From an uncultured Bacteroidales bacterium (GTDB lineage Bacteria > Bacteroidota > Bacteroidia > Bacteroidales > Muribaculaceae), in NCBI GenBank assembly GCA_947646295.1, contig CANSGE010000003.1:1-34899 (forward strand): a stretch of DNA of 34,899 nucleotides. The letters are read 5' to 3'. Position 1 is the stretch's first letter. Each line of letters starts with the position of its first letter. Below the pieces are notes generated by a model. That model saw only the letters and a program-made list of their open reading frames with translations, was not told where the DNA came from and did not search any database. A program made the translations under genes and the position numbers. Positions 9,899-19,695 of the stretch are shown here, in pieces.

Positions 9899-12457
9899 TC
9901 AGATCCAGCGTGTGAACGCGAAGTCCATACGGTGGGGGAGTTCCTTATTGACAGGATAGATACGGTAACCGATGCGGAAGATACCGGCGTTCTTGACCTT
10001 CGACGAGAGTTCGTAGGTCACGATGTTGCCGTCGCGTTTCACTACCTTGAATTCTTTCTTGCCGGCGAGGTGTTCCTGGCCGTCTTCGTTGCGGTAGAGT
10101 ACTTCTTCGATTCCGAGGTCGTCAGCGAGGCCGTTGGTATCGAGAGTGATCTCGATGCGGTACGGTTCACCGGTGACGCCTTGCGAAGCTTCGGATGTAT
10201 GACGCATGTCGAGCACCTTGATGCCGTCCCAGGCTGCTGCCACTTTTTCTTTCCATGCCACGATTTCCTTAGCGAGGGCAAAGTCGTTGGCCTGGAGACG
10301 AGCTGAGCGGGCAGCTTCCTTGTCGTAGAAGCGTTCGATATAGTCGTCGATCATGCGCTTCATTGTATAGTGGGGAGCGATGTCGCCGATCGAACCCTTG
10401 ATATACTCGATCCAGCGGGGAGAGTATCCCTTGGAGTTTTTCTCGAAGTAGAGGGGGATGATCTCATTTTCGAGCATCTTGTATATAGTGGCGGCGTCGA
10501 GCTTATCCTGCTGTGACTGGTCGGTGTATGTGCGCTTGTCGGTGAGAGCCCAGCCGGCCTTTTCGTTGAAGCGGTAGCCTTCGTACCACCAGCCGTCGAG
10601 CACAGAGAAGTTGAGCACACCGTTCATCTCGGCTTTTTCGCCGGATGTACCGGATGCTTCGAGAGGACGTGTAGGTGTGTTGAGCCAGATGTCGACACCG
10701 GTCACGAGGCGCTTGGCCACGATCATATTATAGTCTTCGAGGAAGATGATCTTGCCGAGGAACTGGGGCATGCGCGAGATTTCCATGATGCGCTTGATGA
10801 GGCCCTGGCCGGCGCCGTCGGCGGGGTGAGCCTTGCCCGAGAAGATGAACTGCACGGGGAACTGCTCGTTGTTGACGATCTTGGCCAGACGGTCGAGGTC
10901 GGTGAAGAGCAGGTGGGCGCGCTTGTAGGTGGCGAAGCGGCGTGCGAAGCCGATGATGAGGGCGTTGGGGTTGATGCGGTCGAGGATGTCGATCACAGCA
11001 GAGGGATCACCCTGGTTGGCGAGCCATTTTTCCTTGAAGTCGCGTTTTACGAAGTTGATGAATTTATTCTTCATCGTGCAGCGGAGATTCCAGATTTCTT
11101 CGTCGCTGACATTGAAGATGGGCGCCCAAGCTTTGGGATCGCTCTGGTTCTGGAAGAATGCGGGTCCGAATTTCTGGCTGTAGAATTCTTTCCATTCCGA
11201 AGCGGCCCATGTGGGCATGTGCACGCCGTTGGTCACGTATCCCACGTGGCTTTCTTCCCAAGTGTAGCCTTTCCAGATACCGGCAAACATCTTCTGCGAT
11301 ACGATACCGTGGAGTTTCGATACGCCGTTGGCTTCCTGGCAGGTGTTGAGTGCGAATACGCTCATGGAGAAGCGTTCGGGGGTATCGGGGTTTTCGCGGC
11401 CCATGTTCATGAGGTCGTTCCATGAGATACCGAGTTTGGCGGGGAATTCGCCGAGGTACTTGCCTGCGAGGCTTTCGTCGAAGTAGTCGTGACCGGCGGG
11501 CACGGGGGTATGTACTGTGTAGAGGCCCGAAGCGCGTACTATTTCGAGAGCTGTATTGAAGTCGAGGTGGTCTTCCTGCACGTAGTCAACGAGACGCTGG
11601 AGGTTGAGCAGAGCTGCGTGGCCTTCGTTGCAGTGGTAGAGCTGGCTGCGGATGCCGAGTTTCTTGAGCATGAGCACACCGCCGATCCCGAGGAGGTATT
11701 CCTGCTTGATACGGTTTTCCCAGTCGCCGCCATAGAGCTGGTGGGTGATGGGGCGGTCGTATTCGCTGTTCATGTCGAAGTCGGTGTCGAGCAGGTAGAG
11801 CTTCATGCGGCCCACGTTTACGCGCCAGATGTGGCTATAGACGATGCGGCCGGGGTAGGGCACTTCGAGGATCATCGGATGGCCGTTCTTGTCGAGTACT
11901 TGCTCGATGGGGAGCTGGTTGAAGTTCTGGGGCTCGTATTTGGCTATCTGCTGGCCGTCCACGCTGAGGCTCTGAGTGAAGTAGCCGTAGCGGTAGAGGA
12001 AGCCTACAGCTGTCATGTCGACGCGGGAGTCGGAAGCTTCCTTGATGTAGTCGCCGGCGAGTACGCCGAGACCGCCCGAATATATTTTCAGACAGTTGCA
12101 CAGGCCGTATTCCATCGAGAAGTATGATACTGACGGAACGTCGGTGCGCATGGGCTGTGCGAGATATTCCTTGAGGTCGTTGTAGACGAGAGTTACACGA
12201 TCCATGATGTCGCGGTCGGCGAGGATTTCGTCGATGCGGTCGGATGTGAGTTGCTGGAGCACCATGACGGGATTTTCGCCGGTGTTGCGCCAGAGTGAGG
12301 GGTCGAGGTCGCGGAAGAGCGCTTTTGCTTCGCTATTCCATACCCACCACAGGTTACGTGCGATTTCCTCGAGCGGCTTGAGCTGTGCGGGGAGCTCAGC
12401 TTTGATAGTCATGTCGCGCCACACGGGGGTGTTGGTCTTACTAACTGGAATTTTCAT
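9899..12457 (-). CDS. glgP: alpha-glucan (glycogen/maltodextrin) phosphorylase family protein
   Basis: 852 aa; [100 protein letters not shown]. Confidence 0.94.
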   Translation of the reverse strand: MKIPVSKTNTPVWRDMTIKAELPAQLKPLEEIARNLWWVWNSEAKALFRDLDPSLWRNTGENPVMVLQQLTSDRIDEILADRDIMDRVTLVYNDLKEYLAQPMRTDVPSVSYFSMEYGLCNCLKIYSGGLGVLAGDYIKEASDSRVDMTAVGFLYRYGYFTQSLSVDGQQIAKYEPQNFNQLPIEQVLDKNGHPMILEVPYPGRIVYSHIWRVNVGRMKLYLLDTDFDMNSEYDRPITHQLYGGDWENRIKQEYLLGIGGVLMLKKLGIRSQLYHCNEGHAALLNLQRLVDYVQEDHLDFNTALEIVRASGLYTVHTPVPAGHDYFDESLAGKYLGEFPAKLGISWNDLMNMGRENPDTPERFSMSVFALNTCQEANGVSKLHGIVSQKMFAGIWKGYTWEESHVGYVTNGVHMPTWAASEWKEFYSQKFGPAFFQNQSDPKAWAPIFNVSDEEIWNLRCTMKNKFINFVKRDFKEKWLANQGDPSAVIDILDRINPNALIIGFARRFATYKRAHLLFTDLDRLAKIVNNEQFPVQFIFSGKAHPADGAGQGLIKRIMEISRMPQFLGKIIFLEDYNMIVAKRLVTGVDIWLNTPTRPLEASGTSGEKAEMNGVLNFSVLDGWWYEGYRFNEKAGWALTDKRTYTDQSQQDKLDAATIYKMLENEIIPLYFEKNSKGYSPRWIEYIKGSIGDIAPHYTMKRMIDDYIERFYDKEAARSARLQANDFALAKEIVAWKEKVAAAWDGIKVLDMRHTSEASQGVTGEPYRIEITLDTNGLADDLGIEEVLYRNEDGQEHLAGKKEFKVVKRDGNIVTYELSSKVKNAGIFRIGYRIYPVNKELPHRMDFAFTRWI

Positions 12458-12529
12458 TTGATATAACTTACCTTTTAGTTTAATATCGTGTATATATTGT
12501 AAAATGAAGTATTTACGTTTGTGGGGTAT

Positions 12530-12721
12530 TTACTTCTTTTTGGAGAGGGCTATCCGGTATGCTTCCACATATTCGGCGAAGAAGTGGCTCCAATCGGCTG
12601 CTGCGGCGGTAGCCATTGCGGCGCGGGAGATTTCGGCGCGCTGCTTGGCGGGAGCGTCGATGAGACCCTTGACGATTTCGGAGATTTCGCTTACCACATT
12701 GTCTTATTTGGAGTCGGTACG
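12530..12721 (-). pseudogene. in-frame C-terminal remnant of the glycogen synthase, separated by TAG (12722-12724) and TAA (12704-12706)
   Basis: Same frame as 12722..14167; conceptual translation RTDSK*DNVVSEISEIVKGLIDAPAKQRAEISRAAMATAAAADWSHFFAEYVEAYRIALSKKK*, a plausible synthase C-terminus. Confidence 0.75.
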
Positions 12722-14167
12722 CTATACCACAGCCACGCCGGTATCGGCGAGTGTGACGCCGCGGTGAGAGAGCACCCATTGTCCGAAGCCGGATAGTGAT
12801 GTCGTCACGGTAGGCACGCCGAAGGCCACACTTTCGAGCGGGGTATATCCCCAAGGCTCGTAGTATGAGGGAAATACGGTGGCATCCATGCCGATGAGCA
12901 GATCGTAGTACGGCATGTCGAAGATACCGTCGCGTCCGTTGAGGTAGCAGGGCACATATATCACCGACACTTGCCCCTGCTGGGTGGCGGAGGCGAAGCC
13001 GAGCTGATGTATACGTGCGTTGATCGGGTCTTCGTTGTAGTTGTGGAGCGCGTGCGTGATCACGGGGTCAGCCAGACGCGTATGGTTGTGGTTTTCGGCT
13101 GCGAGGCGCAGGTCGAAGCGCGGGTCGCCGGCCCATGCGGGCACCATGACGAAAGCCACGGCGGGGCGGTCGGTCACGGTCTCGTTGAGTCGGGCTGCCA
13201 CATCGCAGAATACGTCGATACCTTTGTTGCGGTACTCGCAGCGGCCCGAGGTGGCCAGGATGAAAGTATCGGCGGGCAGGTCGCGGCCGGTGAGGGCGCG
13301 TGCTATGTCGAGCATGCGTTCGCGGGCGGCTGCGCGTCCTTTGTTGAATTTTATCTTACCCGGCACGAATCCCGGCTCAAAACCGTTGGGCGTCACGACG
13401 TCGGGGCGGCGTGTGAGCAATTGTTCACATTCGCGGGCTGTGACGTCGCTTACGGTAGTGAATGCGTCGGCCTGCAGGGCCGCGGTCTTTTCGAGAGAGT
13501 GTTTCGACTCCATGTTGAGCTCACGGGCCATCTGGTCGCCGTCGTAGCCCGGGAGGTAGTCGTAGAGGGGCTTGCCGTTGCCGCAGATGCTGCGGCCGAT
13601 GCTGGTGGCATGGGTGGTGAAGACAGTAGCGATGCGGGGCATGCGTGATTTCACTTCGAGCAGGCCCATTCCGGTGGTCCATTCGTCGAAGTGTGCTATG
13701 ATATTTTTGCTTTCGGGTGCGAGGAATTCCGCGAGTGAGCATATCACCTCGGCAGCTGCGCGGGAGAATGCGCAGGCTTCGTCGTAGTCGCCGTAGGCAT
13801 GCAGCGAGTCGACGCCGAATTCTTTCCAGATATGTCCGTAGAATTCATCTTTTGAAGCATATAGAGCGTCAAATTTGACGAGGACTGCTATCGGGCGCCC
13901 CGGGATGTCCCAGCGGCCTACGCGCACTTGCACACCTTCGGGCAGCAGTGCCGTCTGGCGCCACTTTTTCAGAAGCGTTTTTGATTCAGTGAAGTCGGGG
14001 GCCGGATGTTCGTCCGTCCATACGTCCGGGCCTATGAATATGACTTTGTCTTTGTAACAATCCTGTAGAGTCTTGGCCTTGGTTGAAAGCACGGTGTAGA
14101 TACCGCCTATCTTGTTGCAAACCTCCCAACTCGTTTCAAATATCAAATCTATAGCTTGTTGAGGCAT
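12722..14167 (-). CDS. glycogen synthase (GT3-like glycosyltransferase), C-terminally truncated by in-frame TAG
   Basis: 481 aa; FETSWEVCNKIGGIYTVLSTKA, VFTTHATSIGRSICGNGKPLYDYL, SYYEPWGYTPLESVAFGVPTVTTSLSGFGQWV. ORF stops at TAG (12722-12724). Confidence 0.9.
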   Translation of the reverse strand: MPQQAIDLIFETSWEVCNKIGGIYTVLSTKAKTLQDCYKDKVIFIGPDVWTDEHPAPDFTESKTLLKKWRQTALLPEGVQVRVGRWDIPGRPIAVLVKFDALYASKDEFYGHIWKEFGVDSLHAYGDYDEACAFSRAAAEVICSLAEFLAPESKNIIAHFDEWTTGMGLLEVKSRMPRIATVFTTHATSIGRSICGNGKPLYDYLPGYDGDQMARELNMESKHSLEKTAALQADAFTTVSDVTARECEQLLTRRPDVVTPNGFEPGFVPGKIKFNKGRAAARERMLDIARALTGRDLPADTFILATSGRCEYRNKGIDVFCDVAARLNETVTDRPAVAFVMVPAWAGDPRFDLRLAAENHNHTRLADPVITHALHNYNEDPINARIHQLGFASATQQGQVSVIYVPCYLNGRDGIFDMPYYDLLIGMDATVFPSYYEPWGYTPLESVAFGVPTVTTSLSGFGQWVLSHRGVTLADTGVAVV

Positions 14168-14193
14168 AAGTACGAAATTTCGTTTTCAGGGCG

Positions 14194-14201
14194 CAAAGAT
14201 A
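14194..14201 (-). promoter_or_regulatory. -7 element (TATCTTTG) for glycogen synthase
   Basis: TAnnTTTG on minus strand 27 nt upstream of ATG; TTG at 14222-14224 with 20-nt spacing. Confidence 0.6.
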
Positions 14202-14223
14202 CGAAAATCTTTCTAAAAATCCA

Positions 14224-14241
14224 ACAAATCAGCTGATTTGT
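14224..14241. promoter_or_regulatory. 18-bp perfect palindrome at the -33 region of glycogen synthase (candidate operator)
   Basis: ACAAATCAGCTGATTTGT is self-reverse-complementary and borders the -33-like TTG. Confidence 0.45.
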
Positions 14242-14264
14242 GGTTTTTCAGCCCGATTATAGCA

Positions 14265-14294
14265 CAAGAGACGCGCCCCCGGGCGCGTCTCTTG
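14265..14294 (-). terminator. strong hairpin immediately after the PurF-like gene
   Basis: 14-bp perfect stem CAAGAGACGCGCCC-CC-GGGCGCGTCTCTTG starting 1 nt after the stop; no clear U-tract directly follows. Confidence 0.65.
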
Positions 14295-14295
14295 C

Positions 14296-15705
14296 TTAGA
14301 AGTGGCTTGTGCCGTCGAAGCAGTGGGTGCACACTTTGCATTTTGGCAGTCCGATAGCGGCCACGAGGGTTTCGATGGAGTTGAATTTCAGCGATGTCAG
14401 TCCGAAGCGTTCGCGGATTTTCTCCACCATAGCCTTGTAGCGGGGCGAGTCGGTGCGTGCATATTCCTCGAGGTGGGCGTTAGGATCGCCCTCAAGCTCG
14501 CCGATGATGCGGCGTGTGAGCAGTTCCATGTCGGATTTCGACGAAGTGAAGCCTATGTATTTGCAACCGTAGATGAGCGGCGGCGAGGCGATGCGCATGT
14601 GCACTTCCTTGGCGCCACATTCGAACAGTGTGTGTACGTTGTCATTGAGCTGTGTCCCGCGCACGATGGAGTCGTCGCAGAAGAGTGCGCGCTTGCCATT
14701 GAGCATGGCGCGGTTGGGTATGAGCTTCATCTTTGCCACCAGGTCGCGCAGGCTCTGGTCCGACGGGGTGAAGCTGCGGGGCCATGTGGGGGTGTACTTG
14801 CAGATGCAGCGGTGGTAGGGCACGCCTTTGCCGGCGGCATATCCGAGGGCCATGCCCACACCCGAGTCGGGGATACCGCAGGCGCAATCCACTTCGGTGT
14901 CATCCTTGCGGCCCATCTCGAAGCCTGATGTGAAGCGGGCCTCTTCGACGTTGCGGCCTTCATAGCACGAGGTAGGGAAGCCATAGTAGGCCCATAGGAA
15001 AGAGCATACCTGCATTTCGTCGCCGGGTTCGCGGATCACGTTGATGCTCTCCTCAGTGAATTCCACGATTTCGCCGGGGCCGAGATCGCGCAGCGGAGTA
15101 TAGTCGAGATTGGGGAATGCCGAGCTTTCCGATGTGGCGGCGTACGCACCGTCCTTCGAGCCGATGATGATCGGGGTGCGGCCCAGGCGGTCGCGGGCGG
15201 CTATGATGGAGTGCTCGGTGAGGATGAGCATCGAGCATGAACCTTCGATTTTGTCGTATACGTTCTCGATGCCTTCCTTGAATGTGGCGCCCTGATTGAT
15301 GAGCAGAGCCACCAGCTCGGTCTGGTTTGTCTTGCCCGACGATAGCTCGCCGAAGTGCACGCCCTGCTCGAGCAGCTTGCGCTCAAGTTCGTCGATGTTG
15401 CATATCTTTGCCACAGTGACGATGGCATACTTGCCCAGATGCGAGTTGATGATGATAGGCTGCGGATCGGTATCGCTGATCACACCGATGCCCGTATGGC
15501 CGTGGAATTTATCCAGCTCTTTCTCAAACTTGGTGCGGAAATATGTACTTTCGAGCGAGTGGATAGAGCGACAGAAACGATGGTCTTCGCTGTCGTAAGT
15601 GGCAAGTCCCGCGCGGCGGGTACCCATGTGGGAGTTGTAATCGACACCGTAGAAAAGATCGGTGCGGCAGGGCCGTTTCGACGCAACTCCAAAAAAGCCT
15701 CCCAT
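14296..15705 (-). CDS. amidophosphoribosyltransferase (PurF) homolog lacking the N-terminal catalytic Cys
   Basis: Start at 15705 (MGGFFGVASKRPCRTDLFYGVDYNSH); PRPP-binding motif LFCDDSIVRGTQ; C-terminal CKVCTHCFDG. The ORF track start at 15771 lies upstream of the -7 element, so is unlikely. Confidence 0.87.
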   Translation of the reverse strand: MGGFFGVASKRPCRTDLFYGVDYNSHMGTRRAGLATYDSEDHRFCRSIHSLESTYFRTKFEKELDKFHGHTGIGVISDTDPQPIIINSHLGKYAIVTVAKICNIDELERKLLEQGVHFGELSSGKTNQTELVALLINQGATFKEGIENVYDKIEGSCSMLILTEHSIIAARDRLGRTPIIIGSKDGAYAATSESSAFPNLDYTPLRDLGPGEIVEFTEESINVIREPGDEMQVCSFLWAYYGFPTSCYEGRNVEEARFTSGFEMGRKDDTEVDCACGIPDSGVGMALGYAAGKGVPYHRCICKYTPTWPRSFTPSDQSLRDLVAKMKLIPNRAMLNGKRALFCDDSIVRGTQLNDNVHTLFECGAKEVHMRIASPPLIYGCKYIGFTSSKSDMELLTRRIIGELEGDPNAHLEEYARTDSPRYKAMVEKIRERFGLTSLKFNSIETLVAAIGLPKCKVCTHCFDGTSHF

Positions 15706-15739
15706 AAGAAATAAATTGTTGTTGGTCCTAAAAACAGCT

Positions 15740-15748
15740 GCAAAGGTA
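15740..15748 (-). promoter_or_regulatory. -7 element (TACCTTTGC) for the PurF-like gene
   Basis: TAnnTTTGC on minus strand 35 nt upstream of the ATG at 15705. Confidence 0.6.
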
Positions 15749-15790
15749 AGTATGATTCGTCGAATATGCAATGCTCATCAAAAAAATTCT

Positions 15791-15798
15791 TAAATTTG
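15791..15798 (+). promoter_or_regulatory. -7 element (TAAATTTG) almost abutting the ATG at 15803
   Basis: TAAATTTGCGCCATG; last G only 4 nt before the start codon. Confidence 0.45.
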
Positions 15799-15802
15799 CG
15801 CC

Positions 15803-16339
15803 ATGAAAAAGTGGTCAGGAGTACTTTTAGGAATAATCTTGTTTGTCACCTTCGGCATTACTATCTTTGGCGCGATGGCATATCGCGATACGTATATCGC
15901 TGTGTGGGTGGCGCCTCTCATCGCGCTTTTTGTGGCCGGGGCGCTCTCGCCATTCATAGGCACGCGCTGGCGCAGGCTCACAGGCTTTCAGCGCGACTGG
16001 CTCAACGTGCTCACGCATTTCATCGTAGTGGGATGTTTTGTGTTCGGCGCCTTTCTTTCTTTTAATTATATGTTCGCGCGCGAGGCGTCGGAGGAAGCCA
16101 TCGAGGCACACGTCGTGCGCAAGTATTCCGAGCAGCACACCCGCTACCGCCGCTCGGGGCGCCGCATGCGTATCCCCGACGGACATTACACCACATGGCA
16201 CGTCGACGTGGAGCTCCCGGACGGCCGCATCTCCAAGCGTGCCGTCGATTTCTCCCGTTACCGCCGTATCCGGGTCGGCGCCCCCTATCGCCTGCATGTG
16301 CGCAGCGGCCTTTTCGGATTCAAGGTCATACGTAGTTGA
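15803..16339 (+). CDS. small membrane protein with two to three TM segments, unknown function
   Basis: 178 aa; hydrophobic segments GVLLGIILFVTFGITIFGAMA, IAVWVAPLIALFVAGALSPFI and FIVVGCFVFGAFLSFNYMF, then a basic soluble C-terminus. Confidence 0.78.
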   Translation: MKKWSGVLLGIILFVTFGITIFGAMAYRDTYIAVWVAPLIALFVAGALSPFIGTRWRRLTGFQRDWLNVLTHFIVVGCFVFGAFLSFNYMFAREASEEAIEAHVVRKYSEQHTRYRRSGRRMRIPDGHYTTWHVDVELPDGRISKRAVDFSRYRRIRVGAPYRLHVRSGLFGFKVIRS

Positions 16340-16350
16340 AATTTTTTTGC

Positions 16351-16358
16351 TACCTTTG
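16351..16358 (+). promoter_or_regulatory. -7 element (TACCTTTG) for PBP1A
   Basis: TACCTTTGCG 28 nt upstream of ATG 16387. Confidence 0.5.
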
Positions 16359-16386
16359 CGTATTATATCAATAACAAGCCAATACC

Positions 16387-18768
16387 ATGCCCAATATAGC
16401 TCCAAACATAAACCCTCCGGCCAAGCCCTCTCTCGCCCGACGCATCATGCGCGTATTCTGGTGGGTGTTCGGCATTGGAGTAGCTGTGATTCTGCTTTTC
16501 TTCTTCCTCGTCTACAACGGCGTCATCGGCTACATGCCTCCCGTCGAGGAGCTGCGCAATCCGCAGGATAAGTTCGCTTCCGTGATCTATACTGCCGATG
16601 GCGTGGAGATGGGACGCTACTTCCGCAATTCAGGCAACCGTGTGTATGCCGACCTCGATGAAATATCGCCCAACGTGGTCAATGCCCTCATCGCCACCGA
16701 AGACTCACGCTTCATGGACCACTCCGGCGTGGATGCGCGTGCCATCACGCGTGCCGTGGTCAAGACCGTCCTGATGGGCAACAAGAGTGCCGGCGGTGGC
16801 TCAACCATCACCCAGCAGCTCGCCAAGCAGCTCTACACTCCCCCGAGCGACGGCTTCCTCTCGCGTGCCGTGCAGAAACCAATCGAATGGATGATCGCCG
16901 TAAAGCTTGAGCGATTCTACTCCAAGGACGAGATTCTCAAGATGTATCTCAATCAGTTTGACTTCCTCTACAATGCCGTGGGCATCAAGTCGGCTGCCAA
17001 GGTATACTTCAATAAGGATGCCGCCGATCTCAATATCGAGGAAGCGGCCACACTCGTGGGCATGGTCAAGAACCCCTCCTACTTCAACCCCGTGCGCAAG
17101 CCCGAGCGCACCCGCGAGCGCCGCAACGTCGTGCTCGAGCAGATGTACAAGGCCGATATGCTCACACGCGCCGAGCTCGACTCCCTTTCGGCTCTCCCTC
17201 TCACGCTCGACTTCCACCGCGTCGACCACAAGGAAGGCCTCGCTCCCTACTTCCGCGAGGAGCTGCGCCGCTATCTCACAGCCAAGAAACCCGTCAAAGC
17301 TGATTATCACTCCTGGGAGGAACAGAAATACGTCGACGACTCCATTGCCTGGGCCACCAATCCCCTCTATGGCTGGATACAGAAAAATCCCAAGGCCGAC
17401 GGCACTCTCTACGACATCTACTCCGATGGTCTGAAGATATACACCACCATCGACTCCCGCATGCAGACCTACGCCGAGCAGGCCGTGGCCGAGCATATGT
17501 CGCACCTCCAGCAGCAATTCATGCGTGAGAAACGCAATTCGCCCTCACGTCCTTATTCATCCAATCCTGCTGAGCTTACAGCCGAGACACGGCGCAAGCT
17601 CATCGATAATGCCGTGCGGCAGAGCGAACGCCATCGTGTAGGACGTCTCGCCGGCCTTACCGAAGACGAGATCCGCGCGCAATTCAGCCAGCCCGTCGAT
17701 ATGACGGTGTTCAGCTACTCCGGCCCGGTCGATACCACTATGACTCCGATGGACTCCATCCTATACACCAAATCGTTCCTTCGCACAGGCTTCATGTCAA
17801 TGGACCCCACCAATGGCCATGTGAAAGCCTACGTCGGTGGCCCCGATTTCCGCTTCTTCCAGTATGATATGGTGAGCACCGGACGCCGCCAGATCGGCTC
17901 TACCATCAAGCCCTTCCTGTACACATATGCCATGGAGAGCGACTTTACCCCCTGCGATCAGATGCTCAACGCCCAGCCTACATTCTACGATGAGAATGGC
18001 CGTCCCTGGAGCCCCCGCAACTCCGGTCACGCACGTGTGGGTGAGATGGTCGACATCCGCTGGGCGCTCACCAACTCCAACAACTGGATCTCAGCCCGTC
18101 TCATGGCCCAGCTTTCGCCCGCCGAGCTGGTCAAGCGCATGCACTCCTATGGTATCACAAACAAGATTCCCGCCGTGCTCTCGCTCTGCCTCGGCCCCTG
18201 TGAGGTGTCAGTCAAGGAAATGGTCACTGCTTACAGTGCCTTTGCCAACAAGGGTATGCGCACAGATCCGATGTTTGTCACAGCCATAGCCGATGCCAAT
18301 GGCAACGTAATCTCCGACTTTACCCCCGTACAGACCGAGGTTATCACCGAGAAGGGCTATTACCGCATCCTCTCGATGCTGCTCAACGTCGTCGACAGCG
18401 GTACGGGCAACCGCCTCCGCCGTGCTCCTTACAATATCACGGCACAGATGGGCGGCAAGACCGGTACCACGAACTTCAATTCCGACGGTTGGTTCATGGG
18501 CTTCACCCCCGACCTCGTCTCAGGTGTATGGGTCGGTGGCGAGGAGCGCTACATCCACTTCAACTCCATGGCCGAGGGCCAGGGCGCATCCATGGCGCTC
18601 CCCATCTACGGCCGATACATCTCCAAGGTGTACGCCGATCCATCGCTCCCCTACGACCAGAGCAAGCGCTTCGTCTTCCCGCCCGACGTCAATCTCTGTG
18701 AGGGAGGCGGCTACGTCGAGGAAGTGCCCGAGACGGTCGAGGAAGGCCTCTCCGGAGCATTTGACTGA
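16387..18768 (+). CDS. class A penicillin-binding protein (GT51 transglycosylase + transpeptidase)
   Basis: 793 aa; ATEDSRFMDHSGVDARAITRAVV, GGGSTITQQLAKQLY (GT51); GSTIKPFLYTYAME (SxxK), SNNW, GGKTGTTNFNSDGWF (KTG). Confidence 0.95.
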   Translation: MPNIAPNINPPAKPSLARRIMRVFWWVFGIGVAVILLFFFLVYNGVIGYMPPVEELRNPQDKFASVIYTADGVEMGRYFRNSGNRVYADLDEISPNVVNALIATEDSRFMDHSGVDARAITRAVVKTVLMGNKSAGGGSTITQQLAKQLYTPPSDGFLSRAVQKPIEWMIAVKLERFYSKDEILKMYLNQFDFLYNAVGIKSAAKVYFNKDAADLNIEEAATLVGMVKNPSYFNPVRKPERTRERRNVVLEQMYKADMLTRAELDSLSALPLTLDFHRVDHKEGLAPYFREELRRYLTAKKPVKADYHSWEEQKYVDDSIAWATNPLYGWIQKNPKADGTLYDIYSDGLKIYTTIDSRMQTYAEQAVAEHMSHLQQQFMREKRNSPSRPYSSNPAELTAETRRKLIDNAVRQSERHRVGRLAGLTEDEIRAQFSQPVDMTVFSYSGPVDTTMTPMDSILYTKSFLRTGFMSMDPTNGHVKAYVGGPDFRFFQYDMVSTGRRQIGSTIKPFLYTYAMESDFTPCDQMLNAQPTFYDENGRPWSPRNSGHARVGEMVDIRWALTNSNNWISARLMAQLSPAELVKRMHSYGITNKIPAVLSLCLGPCEVSVKEMVTAYSAFANKGMRTDPMFVTAIADANGNVISDFTPVQTEVITEKGYYRILSMLLNVVDSGTGNRLRRAPYNITAQMGGKTGTTNFNSDGWFMGFTPDLVSGVWVGGEERYIHFNSMAEGQGASMALPIYGRYISKVYADPSLPYDQSKRFVFPPDVNLCEGGGYVEEVPETVEEGLSGAFD

Positions 18769-18800
18769 TGATATTTTTCAGCGCCCCCTTATAATTATAG

Positions 18801-18850
18801 GAGTCCCGCCCGTGCGACGCGATATAGCAATCGCTTTCCGGGTGGGATTC
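18801..18850 (+). terminator. probable terminator hairpin after PBP1A
   Basis: 12-bp stem with two G-U pairs GAGTCCCGCCCG / CGGGTGGGATTC, inner GCGAT/ATCGC stem, followed by TTTTAT. Confidence 0.55.
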
Positions 18851-18913
18851 TTTTATAGAGTAGTTTTAACAATATTTAACTAAAATCCCGCAACATTCTC
18901 TTTATAAATACAC

Positions 18914-18921
18914 TATCTTTG
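18914..18921 (+). promoter_or_regulatory. -7 element (TATCTTTG) for the secreted repeat protein
   Basis: TATCTTTGC 72 nt upstream of ATG 18993. Confidence 0.5.
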
Positions 18922-19695
18922 CGCAGTGATTCAGAAAACAACGCAATAAGAGAAAACCTTAAATACTTACTTTTCAATCAATTTTTTTAACAATGAAGAA
19001 ATTTTACTTTCTCATCATGGCAATGATGGTATCATTGTGCGCAAGCGCCATTGACTACCAACTTTGCGGCGGTGTGAACGGTTGGAACACAACTGACGCT
19101 TCCACCGTATTTACCGACCAGGGCGACGGCACCTATAAGCTCGAGCTCGCCCAGCTTACTTCCGGCTTCAAGATCAAATCTTTCGAAAGCAACTGGAATG
19201 ACGCCTACAACTACGGCGCCAAGAGCGCAAGCGACAAGCTTGAGCCCGGAACAGCTATGGCACTTACCAACGGCTCAGGCAGCCAGAACATCAATCTTGC
19301 CGCTCCTGTCGACAACGCTGTCCTCATCTTCAACCCCTCTGAGGCTACACTCCTCCTGCAGGGCGAAGAAGGTACTTCGGAAATCACCTATGTACTCCAT
19401 GGCAGCTGGAATGGCAGCGCTACATGGACCGACCTCGAACTCTTCGACGAAGACGGCGCGTATGGGCTACCGATGCTGTGCTCACCGCTACTTCTAATTT
19501 CGGTATCAAGAAGCTCGAAAACGGCAAGCAGATCGCATGGATCGCATCAAGCGGCACAGGCGAGGTAGCTGTCAACGAAGCTAATCCTTGCAAGGTCGAC
19601 GGCACCAACTTCACTATCGGCGCCGGTGAATACGAAATCTACTTCGATCCCGAAGCAATGACTCTTACAGTCGAAGGCGAAGGCGATGATAGCGG

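Noticed and set aside
12704-12724. Pyrrolysine/selenocysteine or programmed readthrough of the TAG in glycogen synthase
   Set aside because: A second, different stop (TAA) follows five codons later and no readthrough signal or suppressor gene is visible; two independent recoding events are implausible.
12513-12854. Separate 113-aa minus-strand ORF at the glycogen synthase tail
   Set aside because: Different frame from the synthase, Arg-rich and without homolog-like features; the in-frame continuation explains the region better.
15706-15771. N-terminal extension of the PurF-like ORF (MHIRRIILTFAAVFRTNNNLFL)
   Set aside because: It spans the -7 promoter element at 15740-15748 and the family start is MGGFFG at 15705.
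19452-19466. Phase-variable (contingency) frameshift tract in the secreted protein
   Set aside because: The GGCGCG tract is only about two dinucleotide units, too short for typical slippage-driven switching; simple indel or error is more economical.
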